This document shows, piece after piece, positions 13,906-24,785 of a stretch of 64,000 nucleotides of DNA. The position numbers were made by a program, and so were the translations under genes. The stretch's first letter is position 1. Each line of letters begins with the position of its first letter. Source of the stretch: Fasciola hepatica (lineage: Eukaryota > Platyhelminthes > Trematoda > Plagiorchiida > Fasciolidae); NCBI GenBank assembly GCA_948099385.1, contig CANUEZ040000116.1:9864001-9928000 (forward strand). The letters run 5' to 3'. The notes under the pieces were generated by a model. It ran no database searches, had not been told where the DNA came from, and worked only from the letters and a program-made list of their open reading frames with translations.

Positions 13906-14779
13906 ACCAAATTTGATTGTCACACCCCCGATAGGAACCAATCATTTAATCAACATTCGACTGGCCTTGACTGTTATTTAATGGGTCCCTCAAAGTATCA
14001 AAAGCAGTTAGTTCTTAGGGGCTAGCAGTTGATGGGCCAGTTATCATCCAACTCAATGCCTGATCGTTCCGGACAGGAAACATTAGTTCACCGACTCCAA
14101 CTTAACCGGTGATCAAAGGTGATAGAGGTTAGCTCGGCAAAGGGCTGCAAATATAGTTGGGCCCAGATCAGCCTGATTCAATCTCTCCCAGTTTTGTTCG
14201 CAGAAAATTCTGTATTAATATCATCGTAATGTTTGGTGTTAAGAGATGATCACCCGATTTGTTAATATGAGTTAGCAACCCAAATCCCAATAGCCGCAAC
14301 TTGAATTCCAGAGATATCTTACTTAAAGTATTCGTATTAGTGTTAGTAATATGGATAGTGTTATTATTATCAACACTAATATTGTGATTATGGTTAGCAG
14401 TGGTGGTAAGTCAACTGATATTGATATAAATAGACAGACCATCCATCCAGGTTGAAAAAGAGCGGGTCACACCGAAGGATTATGCTAATCTTGCAAGAAA
14501 TCTTTTTCACGACCACAGAAGTCCACCACTGACAGTTTTCTTCTGACGGTGGAACAGTGTTAGATGAATGGTGCGGGAACATTCAGGTACGGAGTAGCTC
14601 TATTCGTATATGTTACTTTCCAGTGAAACATCCTTCTACTTCTTTTATACATGGACTTTCTTCGAAGAAGTGAGCTACATTAGTGCTTATTTTCAATATA
14701 TTTTTCTAATATCAGTACTGTTGTCCTGTATTTACACAGACAGTGCTGCCGTCCCCAAATTTTCCGATGTTAAAAAACC
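13906..14779. other. Unassigned interval
   Basis: No feature recognised. The frame continuing from the Penelope fragment stays partly open to about 13980 but shows no further family resemblance. Confidence 0.35.
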
Positions 14780-15008
14780 CATTTAACTATGATTTGCAGC
14801 TGAGTATACATGGAAGCCTTGAACAAATGTTTCATCCTCGTTAGAAATCATCAACAGTACACATTCCATGAGCCCCCACTGGGACTCAAACATGGAGTGC
14901 ACGACTGTGAGTCCGGTGCCTAACCACTAGGCTGTAGGGACTGGTTATCAACGGTTTATTGAACATATAAGCTACACGACATAGCACCCTTCCACCAGTG
15001 ACCTTGAA
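14780..15008 (-). mobile_element. Older full-length hammerhead SINE copy
   Basis: Collinear on the minus strand with the elements at 43.3-43.9 kb: the head block (CAGTG...GGAAGGGTGCTAT), A box GCCTAGTGGTTAGG, an anticodon-loop-like CTCACAG segment, a B box region (TGTTTGAGTCCC), the GGGGGCTC link, and then the ribozyme region. The core has changed to CTGTTGATGA, stem II has several substitutions and stem III is lost, so cleavage is not expected. The 3' tail is shortened. The A box fits the pol III consensus better than in the palindrome copies, suggesting an older but related subfamily. Confidence 0.8.
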
Positions 15009-15189
15009 TTTAGGCAGAACAATTTCCAAATAGCGAAACTGTTACTTTGCATCCGACAAAATGAAATCTTGAATTACTGATTAGAAACTTAATTCTTTTA
15101 GTCTTGTGTTGATTTGCCTCGCTGTCTTGAGGGATGTGGAAAAGTAAATGTTTTTGAACTAGAGACAAATTTCTAGGAACTTTTGAGAA

Positions 15190-15360
15190 CCAGCCCGAGC
15201 AACCTGGCCGTGCTCGACTAGCGATCGTTCACCAGGGGTTTGAGAACCAGTGGCTCGGTGATTGGGCATATCCGATGATTCCTAACAGGCTAGATTAAAC
15301 AGATCATTAGGGCTACCATGGTTTTCTATGGAGCTTAACTTTTTACTGCATAGTAAACCA
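15190..15360 (+). mobile_element. Strongly decayed hammerhead SINE copy
   Basis: Contains CGATGATTCCTAACA, then TTAAACAGA, then CTACCATGGTTTTCTATGG and a GCATAGTAAACCA tail, in the order of the SINE 3' half. Upstream, GGGGTTTGAGAACC could be a decayed B box. No stem I pairing survives. Confidence 0.5.
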
Positions 15361-15465
15361 CTTGGTCATGACAACTTAAGAAGGCGATATCATTTCCTGA
15401 GGGCAAGCAAGGAAGGAGAAGACCACAGGTTATATCGGTAAAGACTTTCAAATTGAGTTTACTAG

Positions 15466-15520
15466 CTCTGATGATTCCCGACAAAGCAATAATCAATGTG
15501 CTTCGCAGCTCTGTTGAAAC
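15466..15520 (+). repeat. Possible hammerhead-region relic
   Basis: CTCTGATGATTCCCGACAAAG followed by AATGTGCTTCG resembles the SINE ribozyme segment (CTGATGATTCCCAACAAGG, then AGTGCTTCC). No catalytic GAAA and no helix pairing. It may be coincidence. Confidence 0.3.
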
Positions 15521-17704
15521 CACAGCTTTCGGAATATTTAAATATCATTAGCGCAAACAAATTAAACTTCTGCAAATTTTATTGTTTTTACGGCCCCATT
15601 CAGTGACTCGTGAGCAACTCTTTTAAACACACTTAGTTTAATCAACGTAGTATTTCGGAAGTGAGCGGGATTTGGACTCTGTCAACGAAAGATTTACTAA
15701 GTGACTCTTTGTATCCTTGTTTGCCAGAAAGTAGCCTCATTTCCAGCATAACTCATGATTCGCAGCAATTTAGATCACCACCAACAGTCATCCTCAAGGA
15801 AAGTTTACAAAAAAGGGGTTCTGGAATAACAGTTTAAGCCACCGTGTGAGGCAGGGTTAAAAGCAACTTGTGATAATCGAAATATCAGTTGTTTACAAGC
15901 TCTACCCACATCGTTGTGTTATTACCCGTTATACATTTTCACATCCACCAAAAACACAACAGTTTTAGGCTTGCCTTTACAGTCACATGATCACAACGTA
16001 CGATTATCCAGTATATAGACCTCAGTCCGCCTGCTTTGTTGCACAGATACAAGATTCATGGCATCAATAGTAAAAAAAATCGATACATGTACAGAGGCTA
16101 AATAGCAAAAGTGTGCAAAATAGTCCAAGATTATGCGCGAACCACGGTTATTGTTCTCTTTCATACAATCAAGAACTCTTCCTATACAGTTTCGCCTCTT
16201 AAATCACAAACCTAGGCAGCATAAAAACGCTTCACGCGTTGCGTTATCTTTGTCCCGAGATCTGTGGCTGTAAAGATCATCGTTCACTGTCACATTTTCT
16301 GGAGAAGAAAAACAGGGAAAATCTTCTACGGGTCCTAAAATAACATCTAGTGATTAACTGGAACCAAGACAGAATTGGAAGCCCGGAAGGAGGACAAAAT
16401 CATCAGTAAGGAAATGCAAAGTGGCAGTCGCTGGAAGAAAAACCCTTCAGGTAAAACACGGACTAAATGGATAGATTTGAATTCTACCAGTGATCCGTTT
16501 TTTGCCCTGCTCGTTTTGCTAGTGGATGCCTCGGGTTATGGCATATCACTGAAAAATCAGGTAAACAAGTAAGAAGTTATTGTGGTTAAAAAAGGATGTC
16601 CGATTTGTAATCCGTTATGGAAATGCCTGGTAAGAGGTAGCCACTTCAAACCCATCTTCCGACAGGTTCACGGTATTTATGACAACACGGTAAACTCACA
16701 CAACGTTGTGCATAAAAGCAGGTGACAAAAACAAGTGATATTCATAGAATTTCCTTTTCCGAGTTTACCAGACATTGGAATGATATTACGGGATCTATTT
16801 TCTTGCCACCACGTATAACCAAGTACGGGATACACTGGCGTGAAATATTTCCCGAACTCTTGGTCTCTTTTGGACTTCAAAAGTCTATAGCAAACAAATA
16901 TGTCGTTTTCGCCGAAGAGGTACACTGATCTACTGGTAACAAGCTAACTGCACAAGTCTTTTTGAAGTTTTGGTACATTTTTTGTCTGCCCCTTTCTGAG
17001 TCGAAGCTTGGTAAGTGTGATCAAAAATGTTCCACTTAATTCGCAGTGATCTAAAGTGCAATAAAGACAGAAGGAGTATCTTGTTCCGGTCGGAGTGGTA
17101 TTGGTACGCATTGTTCTCTCTGACTCCACCATTCATCGAGCTTAAAAAGCTTTACGCAAATGCTGCAGCTTCACTGGACCATCCCTCAGCCTCAAACATG
17201 TCGAGTATAGGTTGACCAAACTATTCACCTCAACTACACTCTCCTTCGGCTCAGAAATAGATTCGGATTACGCGAGTGAATTTTGTCCCTTTTTGACACG
17301 TCCTACGACATCTAGTATTCTTCCAGTCTGATCCGACGACGTTCGCATAAAACACGATGACTAGGAACCACCAAAAAAGAACTTATTTGTTGCATTTTGG
17401 TGTTATTCTCGTATTCTTTAGAACTACACCGACGGTATGTGAACTTCGATTATAAATACAAAACTGTTATTACTTGGACACAGTTGATTAGTGGATCATC
17501 ATTATCAATGATCGTTAGACATTAGAGACCATTTTCTTATGTTCGCCCATTGGCAGTGTCCAGAAGAAAAGAAAACGAAGTAGAACTTCAAGCAATAAAC
17601 TGCTCGCAGAACTATAAGATCAATTTTGCACGTAGCGCGTACGAGAGTTGACGATAAGGTGTTATCGACAAAAGATTTGTTGCTATCGTCTTGCGATAAA
17701 ACCG
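15521..17704. other. Unassigned interval
   Basis: Only short, mutually overlapping frames, densest at 16675-17215 on both strands. No domain, RNA gene or in-window repeat recognised. Confidence 0.4.
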
Positions 17705-18499
17705 CCGCAGTCCGTCATGTTGGTCATGAAATCATTTTCTATCCTATGTTACATTGCATGTTCCACTTCTAATTCCAAATACCAGTACTATGGGTACTCA
17801 TTGACTTCTCTCTTCTCCCAAAAAATGACAAGTCTCGTAAATTTCTTGGTGAACACCCCTTTCTTGAGCTTTCGATAGAGGATTCAAGGAAGCTGATGCT
17901 AACGACATTCCAAAATATGTCTTCCGTATCTACAAAGGGGAATGGGAATGCTCAGAAATATTCTCTCTCTCTCTCTGGACTAAGGATAAGGATATACGAC
18001 ACCATTTTTTGAGCATTATACGTTTACGATTGTCTTTTCCGTTTCTGGTATGCCCGAGATTCCGTTTATGAAATGTATATTTAGAGGAGCTGTTCTGTGA
18101 ACTGTCCCATAATTGGTCCTCTACTCAGATTATAACATTAGAATTGGTGCTTCACAGAAGGTCCAGTATTATGGGCCATAGCACATTGACCTTGTCCGTC
18201 TTCACGGAGGTATCAAGAACCTTCAGTTTCACCAGCTGTTTCTCTCATTATCGCAATAACAAAATAAACGTTCACAACGGAACAATCTGGAATTTCCATT
18301 TTCCGATAAGCTAGACAGTGTGCCACAGAAAGTATTAACATGTATCACGCGAAGATTCTCAGATTTGAAAGAATTTATGTTGACCTTCTCATATAGGCAA
18401 AACCATGAAAATTACATTAGCTGAAAAACCGAACTATTTATATAATGAATCCATCCGAATATAGTCTGTGTAAGGGCATGGGATGGCACACTGTCGATT

Positions 18500-18620
18500 G
18501 ACAGCTTGGTAAACAGCACGACGGTTTGGCAAGCAGCCAGTTTATCTTCATCTGCCCCGAATCAGGGGCAAGATTGAAGCGAATGAAGAGGACCGGAGGA
18601 CCAATAAACGCCAAGCATCA
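18500..18620 (-). repeat. Right-arm copy of the short dispersed repeat
   Basis: Reverse-orientation counterpart of 3401-3560 inside the right arm, also similar to 22405-22590. Confidence 0.5.
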
Positions 18621-18762
18621 TCTAAACCGAATCAACTAGATGGATTTGTTAGCTTGCTAACCACTGGTAAGAACTGGCTGTGAATATCATGTGGACCGAA
18701 GAGTGTGTGGGTCACGATATGACTGTGAGCATGAAGCATCCTTTATGAACTGTCGTTTTTAT

Positions 18763-19222
18763 ACTAATAAATCGAGATGACTCGATGGAGAGAACCCACC
18801 ACTACAGTTATTTGTACAGGTCATCACAGTTTAGGATAAATTGTGTGGTACTTTGGACCAATTTAGTTGCACTCCCATTTCTTGAAAATTCTCAGGTCGT
18901 TTTAGCTTGGCAACCAGGGTCACATACATCCAGCTACAATTAGTGCTTCAAACAGTTCACATTTTGAAAGAAATAATAAATATTTTCTTACTTCTGTTAT
19001 TTCTCATACGGAAAAACATTTCTGGGACGGGGTAAGAACTAATGAAATACTGCCGAATGAAGAATTGACCGGCAGTGGCCGGAATCAAACCCATGTCGTA
19101 AGGATGATGACCGTGTGACAAGAAACTACAGGAAGCTAAAAAACGTAATGCCAATAACCACTGCTCTGGTATACATTGATCAAGTCACGAAACTCGAAGT
19201 ATATACTGAAAAATTGTTAAAT
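18763..19222 (-). mobile_element. tRNA-like SINE inserted in the right duplication arm
   Basis: Interrupts the sequence that is continuous in the left arm at about 3240-3262 (GTCGTTTTTAC joined to CACAGTTAAC). Short flanking similarity (TTTTTATAC and GTTAAATAC) may be the remnant of a target duplication. On the minus strand GGTCATCATCC followed by CATGGGTTTGATTCCGGCC resembles a tRNA D arm plus B box. The insertion is younger than the duplication, or was lost from the other copy. Confidence 0.6.
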
Positions 19223-19478
19223 ACGTCACAGTCAACTTCACTAGTATTGACATTGAAGAACTACGTTTGTTCTCATGGTAAGCGGATTGATTGTCTGTAG
19301 TTCTTGTGCGCAAAGACCAAGATTACGGAATTTGATTAGTAAAGCTTTGCTAAATGCTTCCATTTACGATCGCGTAACAAGGGTTCAAGAGAGAAAATAA
19401 AAGTCAATTTTATGCTTGGTTTTCATCGAATGGCTTTCCGTGCTTGACGCTGAGTTTTGGTTGGGATGACCGCTAAGT

Positions 19479-19703
19479 GTGTTTTGCGTACCTTATTTTG
19501 TCATCCAATTGAGTGTGTGTTCTGAAGTTCTTTGTGATGGTGTTTTGGTTTGTTTAACAACGGAGCATTTATCCGTTTGCGTTCTTCGACTAGAGTATTT
19601 CATCCCCCTGAAATTTTATCGGGGTCAAAAGCTGGAAGTATTGGAACCTGATCCAAATCATGCCATCTACTTTTCTCCGTGCGAGTTCACAATGAATGGG
19701 TAG
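19479..19703 (+). CDS. Conserved 74-aa reading frame, right copy; function unknown
   Basis: Counterpart of 2770-2994 with one residue difference. Begins at GTG right after an in-frame TAA and ends in TAG. Followed 46 bases later by the THAP-like frame. No recognised domain. Confidence 0.25.
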   Translation: MFCVPYFVIQLSVCSEVLCDGVLVCLTTEHLSVCVLRLEYFIPLKFYRGQKLEVLEPDPNHAIYFSPCEFTMNG

Positions 19704-19749
19704 AATATATGAAAATGCTTAACAACTGTCCTCTTTTTTCGCCTCAGTT

Positions 19750-19950
19750 GTGAAGTGTTTAAATAGGAACACCAACTATGGATGTCACACAAAAGCAAAA
19801 AAGGGAATTAGCCTCTTCCAGATGCCGATAAATAGAAAGCACCGTGACGGGAATTCAAGCAGTTATCTGATGGATGTACGAAGTCCTTCTGTTGTTGAAT
19901 TGCCTATTTTCATCAGTCTCTTCAAATCGATCTCAAATGTATATTTATAA
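19750..19950 (+). CDS. Conserved 66-aa reading frame with weak THAP-like resemblance, right copy
   Basis: Counterpart of 2523-2723 with three residue differences, all near the C-terminus (FKSISNVYL versus FESVSTVYL). The cysteine-rich KKGISLFQMP segment is identical in both copies. The frame is open upstream of the GTG, so an acceptor site rather than a start codon may define its beginning. Confidence 0.25.
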   Translation: MKCLNRNTNYGCHTKAKKGISLFQMPINRKHRDGNSSSYLMDVRSPSVVELPIFISLFKSISNVYL

Positions 19951-20394
19951 TTCTCATCCTCATATGAATCAATCGACTGTAGTGGACGTTTGCTGCCAAC
20001 GAAACTCCGGTTTCATGGAGTTGTAGTGAGTATTTCTCAGAATAAGATTACGAAAGGGGTATTGTTGGCTTTTGTGTTCAATATTTAGTTGCAACGCATC
20101 ATCTTTACTGGACTACATTGGCCGGCTGTGGTAAAATGGTTGCCATGGTAGTACTGTGACCCTGCTGTCCCAAATTTGAATCCTCAAGCCGTGAACGTCC
20201 AATTCACAATTGGAAACGTGCAGTTGGCTACGGCTCCCCACCTGTAAGATAGACGACAATATAACTTACTAATAATAATTTATAGGCTAAATTGTTAAAC
20301 AGATACACCCGGGAACTAGTTTATTTGTTGTATCAGGATCTAAGTACATGAACATCCTTTTACTCATTCGTTTGTTTGAACGGAATTGCCAACG

Positions 20395-20538
20395 ATGTTT
20401 TCTCCAAGTTGTTGCGTTGCAGTTGACGAACAAGAAAATAAGTTAACTAGTCATGAACTAGATGTCAACGCATCAGTCACCGATGAAATATCTGGGAAAC
20501 CTTTTCGACGGAAGCAGCAATACACATCCATTGAATAG
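20395..20538 (+). CDS. Small 47-aa ATG reading frame, right copy
   Basis: Counterpart of 1935-2078: same length, same ATG and TAG. Eight replacement and six silent differences between copies. Confidence 0.2.
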   Translation: MFSPSCCVAVDEQENKLTSHELDVNASVTDEISGKPFRRKQQYTSIE

Positions 20539-20586
20539 CAAATGAGTGCTCACAAATGCTCTCTGTCTGTACGTGAGCCCTGAACG

Positions 20587-20838
20587 GTGCTGCGGAATGT
20601 TTCACTGTTCAGTCCCATGATTTGTTGCATTGCTGTAGTCTTCGCACAAACGGCTCGAGATTGTTTGGACACAACGGAATACAAATTACAAACTTCCGAT
20701 CGTCAAGTATCACTGGTACAAGCTTTCACTGTCGTTTGTCAATCATTACGCTATGTAATGTGGATGTTTGACGATTTGATTCACCGTGCTGTTTCCATTG
20801 TAACCAAGTGTGCTTTACACGATGACTCGGGATTGTGA
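20587..20838 (+). CDS. Conserved 83-aa reading frame, right copy; function unknown
   Basis: Counterpart of 1635-1886, three residues different. Open from a CTG to a TGA. Better conserved than the adjacent 47-aa frame, but no family is recognised. Confidence 0.25.
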   Translation: MLRNVSLFSPMICCIAVVFAQTARDCLDTTEYKLQTSDRQVSLVQAFTVVCQSLRYVMWMFDDLIHRAVSIVTKCALHDDSGL

Positions 20839-21167
20839 ATCATTCCTGTTCAAGAGAAAATACAATATTTATTCAAACTGAAAGACCATTTCTGTTTTGA
20901 AAATGTCAGAAACACAAGAGAAACCGAAACACCCGAAATGAGTGTAAATTATTCCTCACAGTCACTTTTGTGAGTTGTATGGGCAAACTGTTACTCATAT
21001 TTCATTCCAACGATTTACATGAGCCTGGATTTGTGCCGCAGAATTGGTTATCTGTTTTACGGCGTACGACATTAGTAGATGACATAAAAGTTAAGATGAT
21101 GAATGATGTGTCGCCAGAAAATGAGACACTTCGACCGTGTTAGAGAATTTTCCAAGACCATAAACTT

Positions 21168-21668
21168 TTGGGAAGCCATCGCTCTAATGACGGGTTCTGG
21201 ATGAGGATTGGAAAAATGAAACGGATTCATGAGATAGAGACCTTTTTTTCTTCTTTTCTTAGCTTACAATTCAGAGATGTCATTCCACTGGTAGAGGGAA
21301 TGCGGTGTGTTTTAACTAATACTGAATTACGTAATTCATGTATCTATAAAACATTATCACTCCAGTTTTCTCGACGTGATGAAAATTGTGGTGATTATTT
21401 GAACAAACTTGCACTTTGTTCCGAAATGCATAGGCGACGTACTTTTTCCTCTTTGCATGAAGCTGCCGGTAATTTACGCATTGTATGGATGACTACAAGC
21501 AACAGGCAAAACGTTTTAACTACGTGCACCAAAAAAGAACGGATTTACCACGAGATTACACCAAATAAGATCTACGGAACAGAAAATAAAAACTGTTTTG
21601 TTTGTATGACAACTGACAGTGACTCAATTAGCTATTCAAGTTTACGCCGTGTATTTCATGAATGCTGA
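21168..21668 (+). CDS. Unassigned 166-aa reading frame
   Basis: One of the longest open frames in the window that is not a recognised retroelement, beginning at TTG just past the right edge of the duplication. It is rich in charged residues, Ser and Cys and has no hydrophobic core typical of a membrane protein. I recognise no domain. The left arm has no counterpart. In DNA this AT-rich a 500-base open frame is somewhat unusual but not proof of a gene. Confidence 0.2.
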   Translation: MGSHRSNDGFWMRIGKMKRIHEIETFFSSFLSLQFRDVIPLVEGMRCVLTNTELRNSCIYKTLSLQFSRRDENCGDYLNKLALCSEMHRRRTFSSLHEAAGNLRIVWMTTSNRQNVLTTCTKKERIYHEITPNKIYGTENKNCFVCMTTDSDSISYSSLRRVFHEC

Positions 21669-22404
21669 TCTACATGAAAATGAAAACTACTGAGGAAAAT
21701 AGGAATGACCGGACAAATCTAAACCGCTAGGGTTGGTTAGATGTAATGATGACGTAATCTGATTGCAATAATACACTTGGTAAATTTAAGTTGACCTCAC
21801 TTTGTTAGTTATCTGTATACCAATGAATTCTGCAATAGTCTTGGCTCAAATTCTGAGCCTTGTATAGAAGTTCGAAAGCACCTCTATCAATATGCATTTT
21901 TTACAACTGTCTATAATAAAATCAAATATAAATTTTGATAGCCTGCATATGTTGTGCAACAACTTTGAACACGTTTCTGGCATTTCGTATGTCCCCAAGA
22001 TTTGACTATCAATAGATATATCGAGACGGATAAATTTCACGTGGTTTTCGATTCACAAAAGCTAATAATGGCAGTTTTGGAGTGAATTCTCTCCAAGACC
22101 ATGTCAAAAGAAGCCTCAGATACTTTCGACTTTCTCAATGTTCGTAGCCGATTTATTGTCATTATCCAGCTTATCGTAGGCTGTTTACGTTGTCAATTAT
22201 TGTTTTGCTCTATCACATCACATCCATTAGGAATAATTTCTGGCTTCGAAGCATTCAGGTTTATTAGCACAAAAATGATAGTTTATATACGATGCATGGG
22301 GACTGCAGCTCGCCCTTTTACTGGTTTACTTGTTATGCATAACCCTCTCATACTAGCGGTTGGTGTGGGACCCAACCCATTTGGTTGTTTCGGTTGACAT
22401 GACA
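21669..22404. other. Unassigned interval
   Basis: Short frames only (21846-22040 minus, 22101-22397 plus). Nothing recognised. Confidence 0.4.
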
Positions 22405-22590
22405 GCTGGCATTTGTTTGGACCTTCAGCCCTCTTCGTTCGCTTCAACTCTGTCCTCGATTTAGTGCCTACGAAGACGGGCTGGTTGCTCGCCAAACCTC
22501 CGTGCTGTCTTCTACACGAACCGAGCAATCTAGTCCCAATGAGCCAATCCAGTCCTTCCCAATCATCATGAGTGCCATCTATTTCCAAGT
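22405..22590 (+). repeat. Third copy of the short dispersed repeat
   Basis: Similar to 3401-3560, with CTCTTCGTTCGCTTCAAC near the start and CCGTGCTGTCTTCTACACGA further on. More GC-rich than its surroundings. A minus-strand frame across it (22283-22597) has no recognised domain. Confidence 0.5.
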
Positions 22591-23370
22591 GTTGCACGAA
22601 ATGTACTGCACGTGGAAAGGAAAATTCTTTCTCAGTTTTTGTACATTTCCTCCATGAAATAAATCAAAATTGCGTTGAGAAGTAAATTCACAACCCAAAT
22701 GAAATAAGATGAGTTGTTTTTCAAGTAAAAATGGAGAAGGCCATGTTTCATGGATCCTGTAGTCTCACAAGCACAAACACTGTGATTATTTTAGAAAGTA
22801 CTATTTTCTATTCACATTCCGAATACTCAGTGTGTTTTTGTACACGCTTTGAACAAGACAACTTTTACGACCAGAACTATTCTCACCGGCAACACCAAAA
22901 AGCAAATTTTAAAAATGGAAAAGTTTAGACGTTAAAAAGTTCGAGTAACAGAAAATGCACCCGACAGGGTTTATGTCGATAAAATCTGTAGACTGTCGAG
23001 ACAAAAAGGGAATGAAGTATAAGTATAGTGGCTTGTAAGCTTGGAAATTATCAGTCAGCTAATTCACCTGCTGTACTATTGATATTTGTAATAGCTTCAA
23101 CCTTCAAGTGTTTTCGGCCGAGCTAGAAATACAGCGCAGAAGTCAAAAGTTCCGTTATCTTTGCAATGTGGAGGAGGCTGTTTTGAATAGTCTTGGATCA
23201 ACTAGACGATGGAAATTTGTGGAGTTCTGAGGGATTGACGAAGTCAGCATTAAAATTCACACTGCCTAAGTTGTCTGACGTGTTCTTTGTAATCACTTGT
23301 TTTTGCACGAAGAAGCGAATATGCAACTTGGATTCATAAAATAACTTTATCTTGAGCCAGTCTTCAATTA
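22591..23370. other. Unassigned interval
   Basis: One 65-aa frame (22731-22928 plus) without motif. Otherwise AT-rich and featureless. Confidence 0.4.
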
Positions 23371-23631
23371 TTGGTCATAATTCCAGAGATAACTGTAGAC
23401 GTGGAGTTTACTAGTGGCACGGGGAGCCTGAATGGAGTGGGTAGTCGACAAACCACTTTTGTATCTTACATCCAAGAGACTCGTCTGCAGATCAGAAGCA
23501 GATTGTTGACATTTCCGTTTCCGGGCTGTTCCTCCACTGGCTGGTCTGCTGCGGTAAATCCAGTCAGGCTTGAAAAACGCGGGTTACTGTGCATAACTGG
23601 AATAGTAGTTGTGTTAAATGAATTCGACTAA
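23371..23631 (+). pseudogene. Possible LINE endonuclease N-terminal remnant
   Basis: The frame contains YIQETRLQ followed at the right distance by a Pro-Gly-Cys-Ser-Ser stretch and an LLCITGIVVVL segment. In RTE-type apurinic-type endonucleases a [C/I]-Q-E-T-R motif is followed by a variable loop and a G-V-G-I-V-L strand. No asparagine of the N-terminal strand and no later catalytic motif is visible, so this would be a short decayed piece. The match may be fortuitous. Confidence 0.3.
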
Positions 23632-24229
23632 CCGTACCGCGGTAGCGCATATTAGAAGAAAAATAACTAAGGCTGACTTATTTCGTTGTCTAAGTTGTTA
23701 TACTCGGAATTTTGTTCACTCCTCTCACAAGATTTAGTATAGAACTGGACATTCCTTTTCCGATTTTTACGGGGAATTGACAGATAAGAAGTAAAATCGT
23801 TGTATTTTCACAAAAAAACCAACTTTTTCTAAAAACCAAACAAAAGAACAACTAACTGGCCAACAGCCTTACATTCATTACTTCATCTTCTGGCCAATCA
23901 CAGCACATTTATTAACTGAGAACAGCAGGGGGAGATTAGAATATCGGTCGTCTATGTTAAAATGGGGTATATGGGGGCGGGGATTAGGGCTGTGCAATTT
24001 CATGCGCTGACCGCGTATTTGACGATAATTGTCTACAGAGGGTAAGTCTCAGTCCGCCAAATTGTTGCTCTTCAGATTCGGGTAGAAGGGGAATCGTGAG
24101 AACACTGGTGACGGCTGGAAAATTTCAAATCCTGAGACTTTGCCAATGAATCAGAACCAACCATTCGTTACGAGGTTAATACGCGTATGAGCAGCTTCAA
24201 GAAAAACTTTATTCCCTATCGATTTCAAG
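23632..24229. other. Unassigned interval, possible Penelope 3' sequence
   Basis: On the minus strand, TGGCCAGAAGATGAAGTAA at about 23880-23900 recalls the TAGCCAGAGGATGAAGTTAC in the 3' region of the Penelope fragment at 39.7 kb. No coding similarity accompanies it. Confidence 0.25.
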
Positions 24230-24785
24230 TACTTCATATCCCAGGCCGGACCAAGCCTGGTTTGGCTGCCCGCACTGACCACAAGTACCTTCATTACCTA
24301 CCCAGACAACCATTAGTGGTTTGTTCCCCATACTATCAACTGTAGAAAGCCTGTGGCGGATCCACTTTTGTAATTGACTAAGTGCAATTTCGTCTTCGTC
24401 CTTGCTCCGTGCATTCTATCTTCCTCCCACTTTAAACCCAATGTGCTATCAGCTTCTTTGTGACAGCAATGCCCTCGCCCTCTAGTTCGATGAACTGGAC
24501 TGCCTGTTTCATCCTGTCGCACACTGTCGCACACTGACCATGGTCACCCTTCCTAATGCACCCTATATAAAATTGTACCCATTTGCTAGTCGTATGACTT
24601 TGCTGTTGACCGGCCTACGTGTGTTTCCTTCGTTCGTTGGATGAGAGTTAGGTGGGCACATCCGTTACTTGTACAGTGTGTGACAGGAATGACCACAATC
24701 TGGTGAATGGTATATTCTCCGCCCGCCCAATTCCCGTTCAATACACACTTCGCACTGTCTTGGTGCAATAACCATGAACGAGTTT
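24230..24785. other. GC-richer block with TATA-like site
   Basis: Richer in GC than the surroundings, with a CTATATAAAA motif at about 24564-24573. Such a block could be an LTR or promoter, but I find no paired copy, no TG/CA ends and no primer-binding site. Confidence 0.2.

Larger units (their letters stand above)
17705..21150 (+). repeat. Right copy of the ~3 kb inverted duplication
   Basis: Plus-strand counterpart of 1300-4327. It is about 420 bases longer, explained mainly by a tRNA-like insertion at about 18763-19222. Homology begins near GTCATG at 17716 and becomes nearly perfect from about 17865. At the other end it fades after CCAAGACCATAA at about 21165. The two copies point in opposite directions across 13.4 kb. 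Confidence 0.85.
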
